Source of the DNA: Chrysomallon squamiferum
Lineage: Eukaryota; Mollusca; Gastropoda; Neomphalida; Peltospiridae
Length of the DNA stretch: 64,000 bases
NCBI GenBank assembly: GCA_012295275.1
Contig: CM022679.1
Coordinates: 5,736,157-5,800,156, forward strand
Direction: 5' to 3'
In this document: one piece after another, positions 43,422-55,643 of the stretch
Position numbering within the stretch: position 1 is the first letter of the stretch
How the letters are laid out: the number at the start of each line of letters is the position of its first letter
Program-made: the position numbers and the translations under genes
The notes under the pieces: model-generated
Told to the model about the DNA's origin: nothing
Databases searched by the model: none
Seen by the model: only the letters and a program-made list of their open reading frames with translations

Positions 43422-43585
43422 CTTTTCATTACATGAAATAAAATAGGAAACCACCATTACTTATAACATATTAAAAACAGATACTGATGTATATATTGAA
43501 TATATCTTGGATTCATTTGGCAGGGAATTTTTTTATAAGAATCTTTCAGAAAATGACAATAATTTTTACTTGAAAATGGCATCAA

Positions 43586-43642
43586 AAACACACACACACA
43601 CACACACATGCTCACACTAACACACATACACACACACACACG
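43586..43642 (+). repeat. (AC)n imperfect microsatellite
   Basis: Two AC runs separated by a short interruption. Confidence 0.95.
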
Positions 43643-43724
43643 TTATAAACACTTTTCAATTTTTATTTATAGGCAGAAATGTAGTTTTAACTAAGTGGAA
43701 AGATATTTTTATATACACTAACTA

Positions 43725-43935
43725 CACTTTGTCACAAGACATTTTGGTATACAATAACTTTATTCTGTTACAAAACATTTTGGTATACAGTAATTACAGC
43801 TTGTTACAAGATATTTTGGTATACACTAACTATAGTCTGTTACCACATGTTTTGATATACAATAACTGCAGTGTATTACGAGACATGTTGGTGTATAGTA
43901 ACAAGAGTAGGTTACAAGACAGCCTGCAGCAGGTG
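43725..43935 (+). repeat. Minisatellite, period 36 bp, open in one frame
   Basis: Five to six units of ACAAGACATTTTGGTATACA plus CTAACTACAGTTTGTT. As 36 is a multiple of 3, one + frame stays open (43729-43947) and reads as a 12-residue repeat of the type (Q/R)DILVY(S/N)NYSLL. No signal peptide, start context or flanking exon supports translation, so it is listed as a repeat. Confidence 0.9.
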
Positions 43936-44462
43936 TTAATTACTTAATCATTTGGGTTAATCCTTTCTTCTGGATCACTGGGTTACTGCTGAACAGACAA
44001 CTGGAGTATGGACAGTATTTAGTTATGTCATCAGATGACTGTGTAGACTGTTAGAAAATAATCTACAGCAGGTGTGAATTAGGTTAATCATTTGTTCTGG
44101 ATCACTGGCTTATTTCTGAATACATGGTTCCCTAATAAAGCCTATTTACAGTTTTGTTTGTCAGTTTATTAAAACGGTTTTACATGTATTTTGATGGTTG
44201 TGTACTCTCTTTGTCTCCATTAGAACTGGAAATTTATATTTTGGTTACATTCTTAATAAATGAATTCAGAATAGAAAAATCCATATGGACAAATTGAATC
44301 AGAGGAATGACATGCACAGTGGAAATGTTTTTCGTTGAACGTATGATCAGATAGTTTTATTTTTAGACTGAGTGATTTGAACTGACTGTATAATAAAATA
44401 TAATCTTTGGTAATTTTCCACTTCATCACAAGTTGTACACTTTTACTTTCAGAATCTTATTG

Positions 44463-44489
44463 TTTTTTTTTTTTTTTTTTTTTTTTTTG
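44463..44489 (+). repeat. Poly-T tract
   Basis: About 27 T. Confidence 0.97.
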
Positions 44490-45700
44490 ATCTATTGTAC
44501 AAAAACTCAACTTCAGTACTTTAAGGTTTTGTACTGTATTTTATTGTGTAATGTATAAACATGGTGAAAAAAGAATTGTTAGAGTAATGTATTAATAATA
44601 TATCTCACAGCCAAAAGAAATTAATTAAATTTGAATGAAAAATTTATGAAATCAATTTTTTCTGTAAACAAATGAAAAAAAAGAAACAATAACAACAACA
44701 ATAAAAAATCAACAACATACATACATTAAAATTGATGGAAAATGAAATTATGTGTATTTTTTATTTGCATTAAAAAACGTGTTCATAGATTTGGGACATT
44801 TGTTTTTTGTTTTATTACTGATAATGTGGTTTTGTTTATAAGTATATGTACATGCATACACATTTCTTTCAGAAGTTTATGTGGGTTTTAATACCAGTTT
44901 ATATTACACTTATGTTTTCTATCAGTTGTTAGTATATTTTTATTGTGATTATTAGTTATGTTTTATGCCATGTTTGTTCAATAAACTTTAATAGAATGTA
45001 ATCATGTGAAAAATGATGTACTGAAACAGAATAAATAAATTAATAAAATCAACATGTATGTTTTTTAAAGTTTTTTTAATGTTTTATTTTAATTATATTA
45101 GTTGATTAAACATAAATAGTTCTTCTGTAATAAAACCCCAGTGATAAAATGAATGTTCATGTAGAAATTACCTAGAATATTTATATACTGATGTTCTGAA
45201 ATACTTGCATGAATCAGCCATTTTATGTCTTCTTTTTCATTTATAATTTAAACTAAGGCAAAAAAAAAAAAAAAAAAAAAATTAAAAGTAACCTCTTCCT
45301 CTGCAAAATCAATTTCCACTCCATCCCCACTCCTAAAAAAAAAATCCTCACCCCTAGAAAACAAAACCCCACCCCTATATAAAAAATACCTTCAATAATA
45401 ACAGTGACAACAACAACAGTTTACTGGATGAATGGACACATTTTGTATGACAATAATAGCAGTGATATGTCTGATGAGATAAAATATTTAAATTAGTGTT
45501 ACTTAAAGCTTTACCAGCCATATTGTTAGACTAACAGTAAGACAAATCTGAACTCATTTTCTGAGTGAACTTCTCTAAGTGAGATTTCATACACTCGCTG
45601 TTCATTATCCTGGTGTTCATCTACTACACAACATTCACCATCTCTCCCTCTGTCTCAGTCATTTGCATAAGAAAATTGTCAGACTATCTTGTACCTGAGA
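44490..45700. other. AT-rich sequence
   Basis: Contains a poly-A at about 45260-45280, a C-rich CCCCACCCCTA patch near 45315-45380, and an AATAAA signal at 44980-44985. No exon is recognised upstream of the AATAAA. Confidence 0.55.
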
Positions 45701-45711
45701 ATTTGTGTAAC

Positions 45712-45712
<1 letters not shown>

Positions 45713-45755
<43 letters not shown>
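45713..45755 (+). repeat. (GT)n microsatellite
   Basis: About 21 GT repeats. They are followed by poly-A at 45800-45815. Confidence 0.97.
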
Positions 45756-45756
<1 letters not shown>

Positions 45757-45815
45757 ATGTGTGTTGTTTTCTTTCAAATCTTGTCATCAACTTACTTTTA
45801 AAAAAAAAAAAAAAA

Positions 45816-46410
45816 TTAATTTTATATTTTTTTGTATTACTTTCCTGTATATATTGTCCTCTACCTTGGTTTATTTTTTATTTGATTTTAAAAAAAATTC
45901 TTCACATTTGTTATCATTCCCTATTTTTTCAATCCTTTAATCCATTTTTTCTATGTGTTTTGGGAGCTGTTGACCAGATTGTATTTGAGTCATGTCATCA
46001 TTTTTTTTTAAATTATTGTTCTCTGTGTTCAGGTATCATTTTCTTCCCTGTCATACATTATTTTCATCAAATTTTAAAAACATTCTCTTTTGAATTGTTA
46101 TATCTTGTCATCTTTTTCCTCCATTGCATTTTTTTTTTTCTGATATCATTTTCTCTCACTGCGTTCATTATCATTGTTGGATGTTTTTACACTCATATTA
46201 CAATTGTTGTTTGTGTGATAATCTATCATGCCATCTTTTTTCTTCTTTTTTTTTTTCTTTTTTTTTAACCTCTTCTTTTTATATCTGTTTTTTTGTACTT
46301 TTTTTTTCCTGGTATCATTTTCTTTCATAACATTCTTTACTTATCATATTCTTAACCTTTTTCTTTTCAGTTTTTGTTTTTTAACTTATGGATTTTTTTT
46401 TGTCTGTCAT
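45816..46410 (+). repeat. T/C-rich tract
   Basis: About 600 bp strongly pyrimidine-biased on the + strand. The 183-codon and 117-codon frames across it are Phe/Leu/Ser-rich artefacts. Confidence 0.85.
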
Positions 46411-46649
46411 TCTGAAATGAACTTTCTTCCCATCTCAGCAAACTGTGTATGGTATTTCTATAGTCTGTGTATTATAAACTACACACACCATCCTCAGCGA
46501 CATTTGCAAGGACAAAAAAAATATACAAAATTTTACCACATCAGGAATGTTCTGATGAAGAAGATAAGATGGGAAAGATAGAGTCACATTTTCAGTTCTT
46601 ATGCACTCCACAAAGACAGTGACTCTCTTATGTAGTAAGTTAATCTTTC

Positions 46650-47900
46650 AAAGAGTATATGATAACCTCTGATAACTGCATCTTGTCATACATTTTTAAA
46701 AAAGGAAAGGTTAACTGGCAGAAGTTTCATGAATCTTGAAGATTATTCTAAATGTATTAAGTTTTAATATTAAATCTTCTTGGATGTACTGATGATCTAG
46801 ATTAGGATTAAATCTGATATTTCTTTACAGATGCCAGGCTTTCATTTCTGACCTGTAGATCTTCTGATTTCCATTACAAAATGACAATAGAATTGTTCAT
46901 AAGAGGGAGTTATACTTGAAGATTATTTTAAATCCTCAGAGTTTTAATACTTAATCTTATGGCATGCACTGATGAAGTAGTTTAGTCAAGCTGTAAGATG
47001 TGTTTCCTATTTCCAGGCATTTTCATGTTTGACATCCAGACCTTCTGAATTCTTGCACCATCTGTGGCTCAGTATGTCCACTATAGGTTAATCATTAGAA
47101 GAATAAATGTTAATCGCAATTTGAGATACTGATATTTGCATCCTTTCAGACATTTTAAAAAAAAACAGACAAATTATATAAAAGATGTTTAAACTTAATC
47201 TTCTTGGATATATTTACAAGGTAGATTAGAATGAAACTGATATTTATTCACAGTGTTCAGGCTTTCATTTCTATTCTTAAAACTTTCTGAATTCTTGCAT
47301 TATCTAAAGAACGGTGTAGCCATTCAGAAATAAATTAAATGTTAATCGGAAATTGTGATACTGATATTTGCATCTTTTAGATATTTTAAAAAAACATTGA
47401 CAAATTATATAAAAGACAGAGAATTGTTGATACTTGAAGATTATTTTAAATTTACTGAGTTTTAATACGTAATCTTGTGGCACTCACAGATAAATTAGTT
47501 TTGTCCAAAGATATATTTACAATTTCCAGCCTTTTTCATATTTGACATTCAGACCTTCTCAATTCTTGCATCATCTGCTGAACAGTATAGGTTAATCATT
47601 AGATGAATAAATGGTAATCAGAACTGGCAATATCAATAACTGCATCTTTTCAGTCATTTAAAAAGAATAAATAAAAAAGAAATTTGTTTAATTGCCTGAG
47701 TGAGACGATGGTTCTTGACTATAAATAGATTTTTAATACTGATCTAACTGATATAAACTGATCTGCTGGATTAGTGTAAAGAATGAGATGCATGTACAGT
47801 GTATGAGCTTTCAGTTCTTACCTTCTGCAGTCTTACATCACCTACAAGACAACACATATTGATCAGCAGGCTCTTACAGAATAATCAGAATTAATGATAA
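46650..47900 (+). repeat. Diverged macrosatellite, period about 180-270 bp
   Basis: Recurring blocks are GATACTGATATTTGCATC(T/C)TTT, TTGAAGATTATTTTAAAT, AGTTTTAATA(C/T)TTAATCTT, CCAG(G/C)C(A/T)TTTTCAT and GACCTTCTGAATTCTTGCA. The first recurs near 46673, 47133, 47372 and 47635, the second near 46738, 46918 and 47443. Identity is low enough that the array must be old. Confidence 0.75.
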
Positions 47901-49000
47901 TTATAACTATCTACTCATAATTGTTTTTGAAGTATTCATAATAACAAAGTGTTCATGATACTTAAAGATATATTAATTCAATATTACATTAAAGGGAAAA
48001 AGAAACTATTTCAAACTATTGCTCTTTTACTAGTAAAAGAAATAAAAGATATTTTGAATATATTTAAGTTCTACAAATTAAGAAGTACATGTTAATCAAA
48101 CATATCAACCTATCTTGATTTATCTAATTTTAATACACTGTGACATGAGGTGAGCTGCTTCTCAAATCTACTGAATTTAAAATAGTTTCCTGTTTCTTTT
48201 CAATAACAAATTTTTACAATTTTCATTTCTTTTGGTTACATGTATAAATTTTTGTTATTTTAGTAAGTTGCTGTGTTGGTTTTATTGTTATTGTAACACA
48301 GTCTATAAATACTCAATCCTTTTTTGAATTCATCACAGTAGCTCTTACTGTATATTTTAAACAAAGACATAGACAATTATAATTTTTCAACAAGTGTTTG
48401 AAGAACCAAACTGACCATCAGTGTCTGGTGACATTTAAATCTTGAATAATTTGTATTAATAAAAAGTCAAAATCTTTTTCTTTTATTTCTGTTTGAGCTT
48501 CCTGCAGTTTAACTTTTTCCATTTTTCTCTAACTAAACTATCAACCATTCTGTTCTTCATAATTCAAAAGAATTTTCTATAAATTTTTCATGTTTCATTT
48601 ATCAGGTTAACATCTCAATCTCTGCTTAATGGTTTCAGTAAAACTTTCATTTCACCTTACCTCAGTCTTCATTCATGACATACAAACAACTATTGCATCA
48701 GTCTTTAGATAAAAATCTTAGATTCTCATCTATAAAAAGATGTCAAAAAGATACACATTAGAGTCTGATTTTTGAATAACTCTAGATTTATGAGTTTGAC
48801 TGGGATTAATAGTTTCAAAGACAAATATAATAGCTGTAATATTACCAGGTTCATTCACAATGTTATTGTGTGTGTGTGTCTGTCTGTGTAATAGTAAAGT
48901 TTCAGGTGTTTTATATTGGTATGCTTCACTGAATGTGATGAAGATAAACTGTTGTGTGTGTTACTTCTATCAATCTGCTCATTTGTTGTTGTTTTTTTGA
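47901..49000. other. AT-rich sequence without recognised genes
   Basis: No repeat longer than a short GT run near 48868 is evident, and no exon is supported. Confidence 0.6.
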
Positions 49001-49320
49001 ATCTTTCTTTTTTTAGTGTCTTTATCTATCAAACCATCATTTTAAATCCTGTTTTCTGTTCCTGTAGGTATTAATGTCAGGTCTTAGACCTTGTTATCTT
49101 TTACCCTTTTATTCACATTGTTTTCTTTTATTTCAATTATTCTTTCTATCTTTTTTCTGGTCATACCATTCATTGCTTATTCTCTTTTTCTTCTATCTTT
49201 TTCTGACATTTTATTTGTCATGTTGTTTTTGTATTTTATTTTTCATAAATCTTTTTCTCTCTTATTTAATTTGTTCTGTATTTTACTCTTTATATTATTT
49301 ATATATATATATATATACCT
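49000..49320 (+). repeat. T/C-rich tract ending in (TA)n
   Basis: Pyrimidine-biased on the + strand. It includes TCCTGTTTTCTGTTCCTGTAG|GTATT at 49048-49072, an acceptor-like site joined to GTA, and ends with (AT)n at 49298-49317. Confidence 0.8.
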
Positions 49321-49361
49321 GGGTGTGTGTGTGTATGGGTATATGTATATGATACTGCATA

Positions 49362-49362
<1 letters not shown>

Positions 49363-49404
<42 letters not shown>
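49363..49404 (+). repeat. (GT)n microsatellite
   Basis: About 21 GT repeats, followed by imperfect GTGT/TATG sequence. Confidence 0.97.
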
Positions 49405-49406
<2 letters not shown>

Positions 49407-50159
49407 TGCATATGTGCTTGTGTTTGTGTTATTGATATACATTTATGTGTATTTGTCTGCATTAATGTAAGAGCATATTTCTTTATAAATATTTATTAAC
49501 ATATGTATGTATTATGTTTGTATGTTTGTATGAGCAATATATTCATATGTACTTGTGTGTATTATTAGATCATATCTCTCTGTTCTTATTTATATACATG
49601 TTCATGAGAGATAATGCAGTGCTACTGTATTTCCACATTACTCAGCAAATCTATTTTCGTGACATCGTTTTTCTAACTTGCATGCATAAAGCAGTTCTCC
49701 AGTCTTCTCCATCTGAACAATTCATTAAGTAATCTCTGCAGAATCAGAGCTTTTCAAAAAAAAATAATAATAAAAAATAAAAAAATAAATAAATAAATTC
49801 AGGTAACTACATCTAATGACAAACACAGAGCTATTAGGTCATTAAAACATCTTTCTCACTGTTTACTCTTCTGTTTAGTTTCTCATTCTGGGATCTCGCT
49901 AACTAAACAGTTACGAGCTGTTGTGAAAACAATTCAGACGATGTTTTCTCAATGACAGTGGTTTAATGCATCATGAATGAACATTTTAATGTGTTTTGAC
50001 TTATGCAGTTTATTATTATCTCTGTAATATATAGGTTTCATGTGTTATTTATGGCACAAAAGTGTTGGGAATAATGTTTTGCATGTTATAAACAGTGCTC
50101 TCGTGGGCATGATTTGCTAATCAATGATAATGTTTTATGTGTTTCAAATATCTGTTAAG

Positions 50160-50815
50160 GTATTCTGAATAACTTTTTATCAGTTCTGAATAATATTTAT
50201 GACGTTCTGAATATTAATTAACATGTTCTTAATAAAATATTTAACATTTTTAAAAACAACATGTAGCTAGTTCTGAACAAAATTGTATATGTTTTATATG
50301 ACATTTAAAATGGGTTTTTTTTTATACTATTTAACATTCTGAATAACATTTAACATGTTTTGAATATACTGAATAACATTTAACATGTTCTAAATGTTTA
50401 TAATATTTAAATGTGTTTTGAATGTTATGAATAACATTTAACATGCTTTGAATAACATTTAACATGTTTTTAATGTACTGAACAACATTTAGCATGTTTT
50501 GAAACACGTTTTAAATGACATTAAACATGTTTTTAATGACATTTAACATGTTTTGAATGACATTTAACATGCTTTCAATAACATTTAACATGTTTTTAAT
50601 GTAATGAACAACAATGAACATGTTTTGAATCACAATTAACATTGAACATGTTTTAAATCGCAATTAACATGTCTTAAATGACATTTAACCTGTTTTGAAT
50701 AACATTTAACCTGTTTTAAATCACATTTAACGTGTTTTAAATCACATTTAACGTGTTTTGAATCACATTTAACATGGTGTGAGTGACATTTAACATGTTT
50801 TGAATGAAAAGATTT
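50160..50815 (+). repeat. Minisatellite, period about 20-24 bp
   Basis: Roughly 25-30 units of AACATTTAACATGTTTTGAAT, with variation at AAC(A/C)TG and GAAT(C/A)ACA. Each unit contains the partial palindrome AACATGTT. Confidence 0.95.
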
Positions 50816-51117
50816 GATAGCCGGAGGCAGTGATTAGCCAGACTCATTCACAATCGTTTAGCAATCGACAGTCAATGTTAGCACACCATAAAAACTCAAT
50901 AATCTTATTTGTCACTGGCAGCTTTCTCCCTTCTTCATTTTACCACCGTTTACTAACTCAGCACTTGGTGTGTGATGAGGTTGTCTGTCAGCTTGAGTGA
51001 TTCTGGTCTTGTTAAGGTGCACATCAGTCTTGGCAGTAAACACTGCCTTCGCATGACAAAGTGGGTTAAGTAATTTACATTTGTTATCCCTCCTGGAACT
51101 GGTGTTTTAAGAGATGC

Positions 51118-51255
51118 TCTCTTTCTTTGTCTCTGTCTGTCTGTTTCTCTGTGTGTGTGTGTGTCTCTCTCTGTTTCTCTTTCTTTCTTTCTCTCTTTTT
51201 TTTCTGTCTGTCTGTTTGTTTTTCTGTCTGTGTGTGTCTGTCTGTCTCTCTGCTG
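51118..51255 (+). repeat. TCTG / TC / TG simple-repeat stretch
   Basis: Mixed CTGT, CTCT and TGTG repeats, pyrimidine-rich on the + strand. Confidence 0.9.
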
Positions 51256-51364
51256 GGTTTTTTATTGTACTTGAGGAAATATATTTTTAAAGTATTTTGA
51301 GGTATTTTGATATTTATCTTTTATTTACTTGGTAATAATCTCTGTATATCTGTATTGCTATAAC

Positions 51365-51720
51365 ATATTCAGTTTGAAGTGAATAAACACTGATTAAATA
51401 TAACAACTGTTGTGAATAAATATAACAATTGTTGAGAATAAAAATAACAATTGTTATGACTAAACATTAATATTATATTTTGGGGAATAAAAATTGGGAT
51501 TGTTAAGAATAAAAAATTTTTATTACTCTGAATAAACATAATGATGTGACTAATTATTCATATAGCTATGAATAAACATTTATATTACTATATAAAATAT
51601 ATTTTTCTGAATATATATTTTTCTGTGATCAAAAGTGATATATATATATTGCTATAAATACAATTTTATTTGTAATTGTGTGATTAAATAATATTCATGT
51701 TTTTGTGAATACATTCTATG
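51365..51720 (+). repeat. Degenerate GAATAAA(C/A)ATAACAATTGTT repeat
   Basis: About ten irregular units of 25-40 bp that become increasingly diverged rightward. Confidence 0.75.
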
Positions 51721-52077
51721 ACTAAAGTGAAACTGATATAGCTACAAATAAGTTGAATTTAAATTTTTTTGAAATGACAGAATGAAATGATTTCAGTGAA
51801 TTTCAACTTCAGAATAATAATAATTATTTTTAAAATTATATTTTTTATATTACTCATAACTTAAAATTGGTAATCTTTGTTCTTTTTTATTTTTGAATTT
51901 TCTTTTTCATTCTGGTCACAGGTGTTGTATATAAAAAATAAAACTTGATACTAAGCATTAATTAAATGATATAATATAAAACACATTAAAACTGGGGATG
52001 GAAGTATTAGCTGGTAGTATTAAATCAATACACAGTTTCACACAGGAAGCCAGTCCATGAAGAAAATGTGTTTTTTT

Positions 52078-52078
52078 A

Positions 52079-52150
<72 letters not shown>

Positions 52151-52152
52151 TT
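52078..52152 (+). repeat. (ATT)n microsatellite
   Basis: About 24 repeats with two small interruptions. Confidence 0.97.
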
Positions 52153-52157
52153 ATAAT

Positions 52158-52356
<199 letters not shown>

Positions 52357-52839
52357 CATGGTTATTAAACATCAAACAATTGTTTCTTACACACACCAAT
52401 AGATTTATTATTACTCATTCTAAATAAAATAAAATTTAAATATGTGCAACAAACAAGCAGTGGAGTATCTGATTTATATTTAATAAATTTATTGAGATAA
52501 CAGTTCCACGGAATGCATTCTTGAACCTTTATGTAATGTAAGTACAAGTTATATGGTTAAGGAAAAGTATTTTCTGGAATTTTATGTTCAGAAAAGATTG
52601 ACTTTAGTTGTTGGTGGTTATTAGAACTTGTGAATTGATAGATCTGATAGGAAATATGTTTAGAGATTGTTTGTCCATCTGAAAATGTTTTCTTTCACTG
52701 ACAAGTAACTCAAATATGTAACGTTAGAGCCTTTATTAAATGTAAGAACATTACACAGCTCATTGAAGTAAAAAATGTTTTCAAATGGTCTTTATAAATA
52801 TATTTATATGGGTCATCAGACATGGGTTTATATTTGCAC

Positions 52840-52915
52840 ACAGAAGGATACATACACATACACAAATACATACATACAGACCTTCACACACACATACACA
52901 CTTTCATACAGGTTC
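52840..52915 (+). repeat. ACAT / CATA simple repeats
   Basis: Imperfect CATACA and CACA repeats. Confidence 0.85.
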
Positions 52916-53158
52916 ATACACCTACATCTGGTAAATGAAAGAAAATTTGAGATGGTTGTCCATGATGGATGTGCTTGAACCGTAACATCCTTTCACGAAG
53001 AGTTTTGAAAATGAACAACTGGAGATTTTGCTCATAAAAGGCATACCTCAACTGTCAGGCATAAAGAAAGAAAACCTGATCTCTGAGTATTGTGAGATCT
53101 ACATTTCAGTGAGCAGACGCAGAATGGGAAAAATCAATAGACTGTTGAGGTTACTCAC

Positions 53159-53449
53159 CTTTTTATACTTTTTAGGTCTTGGTGCTTGTTCAACAACCTC
53201 AAACTGCACTGTCATGTGTTTGCTGCTGGAGTAGCCACGGTACATTAGCACTAACACTGAAATTGAGAAGATGCTGCTTATTTTTGTAAACAGCTCAACA
53301 TAATTAAATATGACTTTTGAAACTGTATGATGTTTATTATGTTTACAGGTAACTTTACCTGAGCTCAGAAATAAAACAAGAAAAAAGCCACTGATTCTAA
53401 TTCCAAACCTGTTCCTAATTTCATCTGTCAAATCTAATTTCACATGCAA
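53159..53449 (-). CDS. Candidate coding segment (one or two exons)
   Basis: A 116-codon - strand frame (53099-53449) has a natural residue mix. A good donor (AAG|GTGAGT) ends the coding part at 53159, after the peptide MYRGYSSSKHMTVQFEVVEQ and then APRPKKYKK. An acceptor-like TCTCAATTTCAG would start that exon at 53256. Upstream, a second possible exon ending TCAG|GTAAAG at 53359 is in matching phase (1 base + 2 bases gives GTG), leaving a 102-bp intron. That intron is itself open, so one continuous exon is equally possible. A hydrophobic stretch (GFFLVLFLSS) precedes the junction. The product is not recognised. Confidence 0.25.
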
Positions 53450-53739
53450 ATAATAGAACTCAGATTTTATACCTGATGCTATATATCTTTTTTTTTGCAG
53501 TTTTATTATTTTTTTGTTTACAGTAAATATAACATATAGATATATAATGTTTGGTCATGAAATATCAATTGTATTACATGTGTTTTCATTTTGTAACATG
53601 TATAGTAGATAAAATGTTTCACTACAGTAGTACAAGTGTTTTACACTGATACATAAAATTCTTAGTTTATCGTTACAGTTGTTTAACACCTGGTTTCTGA
53701 TAATCATTTGGTCTGATAACTGGATATTACCTTCCATCT

Positions 53740-53855
53740 CTCCAGAGCAAATCATGTTTGTTTTTTCACAACTTCATCCAAACCTTTCCAGACAATTACA
53801 CCATGATAAGATCTGCCATTGTAATGTTGTTTTTCTTTTTTTTTTATTTTTTTTT

Positions 53856-53891
<36 letters not shown>

Positions 53892-54215
53892 GTGTTTTCA
53901 GGCTGTCATCTGTTTTACATCTATTAATACAGCTATGTTCCATCTTGAATAAATTGTGTTTATTTTTCTTACAACTTCATGCAAATCTTTCCAAACATTT
54001 ATACTGTTATACAATCAACTACTGTTATTTTATTCTTTCCTTTAACTATAATGATAGATAGATAGATAGATAGATTCAGTCATTACCTGTTTTACATGGT
54101 CCTATGGTTATCTGCCATCTTCCCAGAACAAATCATGTTTATTTTTTGTACAACTTCATCCAAATCTTTCCAGACAGTTACTTCTGATATTGATCAGCCA
54201 TAGCAATGTTTTTCT
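53740..54215 (+). repeat. Diverged triplicate, period about 180-195 bp
   Basis: Three copies of GA(G/A)CAAATCATGTTT(G/A)TTTT then ACAACTTCATCCAAA(C/T)CTTTCCAGACA near 53747, 53945 and 54124, separated by poly-T or T-rich sequence. Poly-T lies at 53838-53888 and (GATA)n at 54053-54076. Confidence 0.85.
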
Positions 54216-54294
54216 TCCCTTTTTACACACACACACAAAATGTGTCTGGTTTTCACCTGCTTCACATAATTCTGTTACATAATGTAAGAATCAA

Positions 54295-54485
54295 ACTGTA
54301 GCTCAGTGATAACACTGCTTACATGAGGAGCAAAGGATCCATTAGACTATTTCCTTTGACCTTTGACCTACATAGACTGATTTATTAAAGGTATGTTTTT
54401 CAATCATAGGGAAGGTGCATATAAAATTATCTTGTTGCTAAATGATATGATCAGTCCACAGAATGGCACCAGGACTTTGTCAATG
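54295..54485 (+). mobile_element. SINE-family copy D with tRNA A box
   Basis: TAGCTCAGTG (54299-54308) is a good A-box match and GGATCCATTA (54335-54344) a degenerate B box, at tRNA-like spacing. The body follows: TGATTTATTAAAGGTATG, GGGAAGGTGCATATAAAAT, TTGCTAAATGA, shared with copy C at 32715-32930. It is the best evidence that this dispersed family is tRNA-derived. Confidence 0.6.
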
Positions 54486-54689
54486 GATGTAAGCTGATGG
54501 TTAGAGATTTGGTTGGTTGCTTCCTGGACAATGTCCTGTTCCAGCCATGTTTAAATATACCATACTACATGGTTTTCAAAGTGAAGACAAAAATAAATGG
54601 ACATAAAAAATCCAGAGTTTATAATTAGTAGGAGTAAATATACAGTTCACAGATGTACTTTGTTGAATGTAAAAACTGATATATTTATA

Positions 54690-54735
54690 TGTGTGTGGTG
54701 TGTGTGTATATTTATATATATAAATATATAGAGAG
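54690..54735 (+). repeat. GT / TATA microsatellite
   Basis: Short imperfect GT run followed by TATATAAATATATA. Confidence 0.9.
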
Positions 54736-54998
54736 CCGCACTGCACTGTGAGTATCAGTGTTCATTTACTGACTAGCCATTCTGCAGTTTTCAGTGTTCT
54801 CTCTCAACACAGCAAGAACTGCAGTCAAACAAACATTATCTGTGATTTCTATCAGGAGGAAACAGATTTTCTTCTACATTTTATGACATCTGGTAACATT
54901 TTAGTGTTCAGTTTCCATTGGTGAAATATATATTTTATTTATACATGTATATCTTTTAAGAATTTTTATTTTATTTTATTTATATTTATATTTGTGTG

Positions 54999-55000
54999 TC

Positions 55001-55037
<37 letters not shown>

Positions 55038-55038
55038 A
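54999..55038 (+). repeat. Compound (TG)n(AG)n microsatellite
   Basis: (TG)11 directly followed by (AG)9, the same order as at 39477. Confidence 0.95.
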
Positions 55039-55064
55039 CTTGCTTTCTAAAGTTCATCGATCTA

Positions 55065-55084
55065 GATTTTTTTTTTTTTTTTTA
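55065..55084 (+). repeat. Poly-T tract
   Basis: About 17 T, ending TTTAAAC. Confidence 0.9.
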
Positions 55085-55612
55085 AACTTTTGTAGTAAAT
55101 ATTTGTGAGAAAATGTATGATTATAGACAGAAGTGTATTTACACGTACTCTTTTACACACATTTGCATACATGTGCACAAATACACACAAACACATACTT
55201 ACATATACAGTCTACAGAGATACAGTCTCATAGATACACAAACACTTACATATTATAGAGCTTTTATACTGTTTTCTATTAAAAGGATTATAATGTTTTA
55301 ACCTACACAATCATACATATTTTATATAATACAAAAGAATATTATAAGATCGTTAAAAATAATCTCCATTTAACAAAAAAAGTAATGATAATAAAAAAAA
55401 TCAAAAAAAACAAGACAATATCCTCCCATAAATAATTTTTTTTTTAAACCAAAAAAAATTAAAATGTCTGTTATGAAAGTGCTACAAGGCTGTATTCCAC
55501 AGTTCATTAATAACACTGTCTAATTTACACCTTAACTTGTTGTACTGAAGTGAATAACAGATTAAGTTATTATTGTGAAGAACACAGCTTTAAATGGGTA
55601 TGGGAGAATCTC

Positions 55613-55643
<31 letters not shown>

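Noticed and set aside
44980-44985. AATAAA polyadenylation signal marking a gene end
   Set aside because: AATAAA is expected often by chance in DNA this AT-rich, and no coding exon was found upstream.
45717-46581. 183- and 117-codon frames
   Set aside because: They start within a (GT)n tract and continue through a T/C-rich tract, giving Cys-Val then Phe/Leu/Ser composition typical of low complexity.
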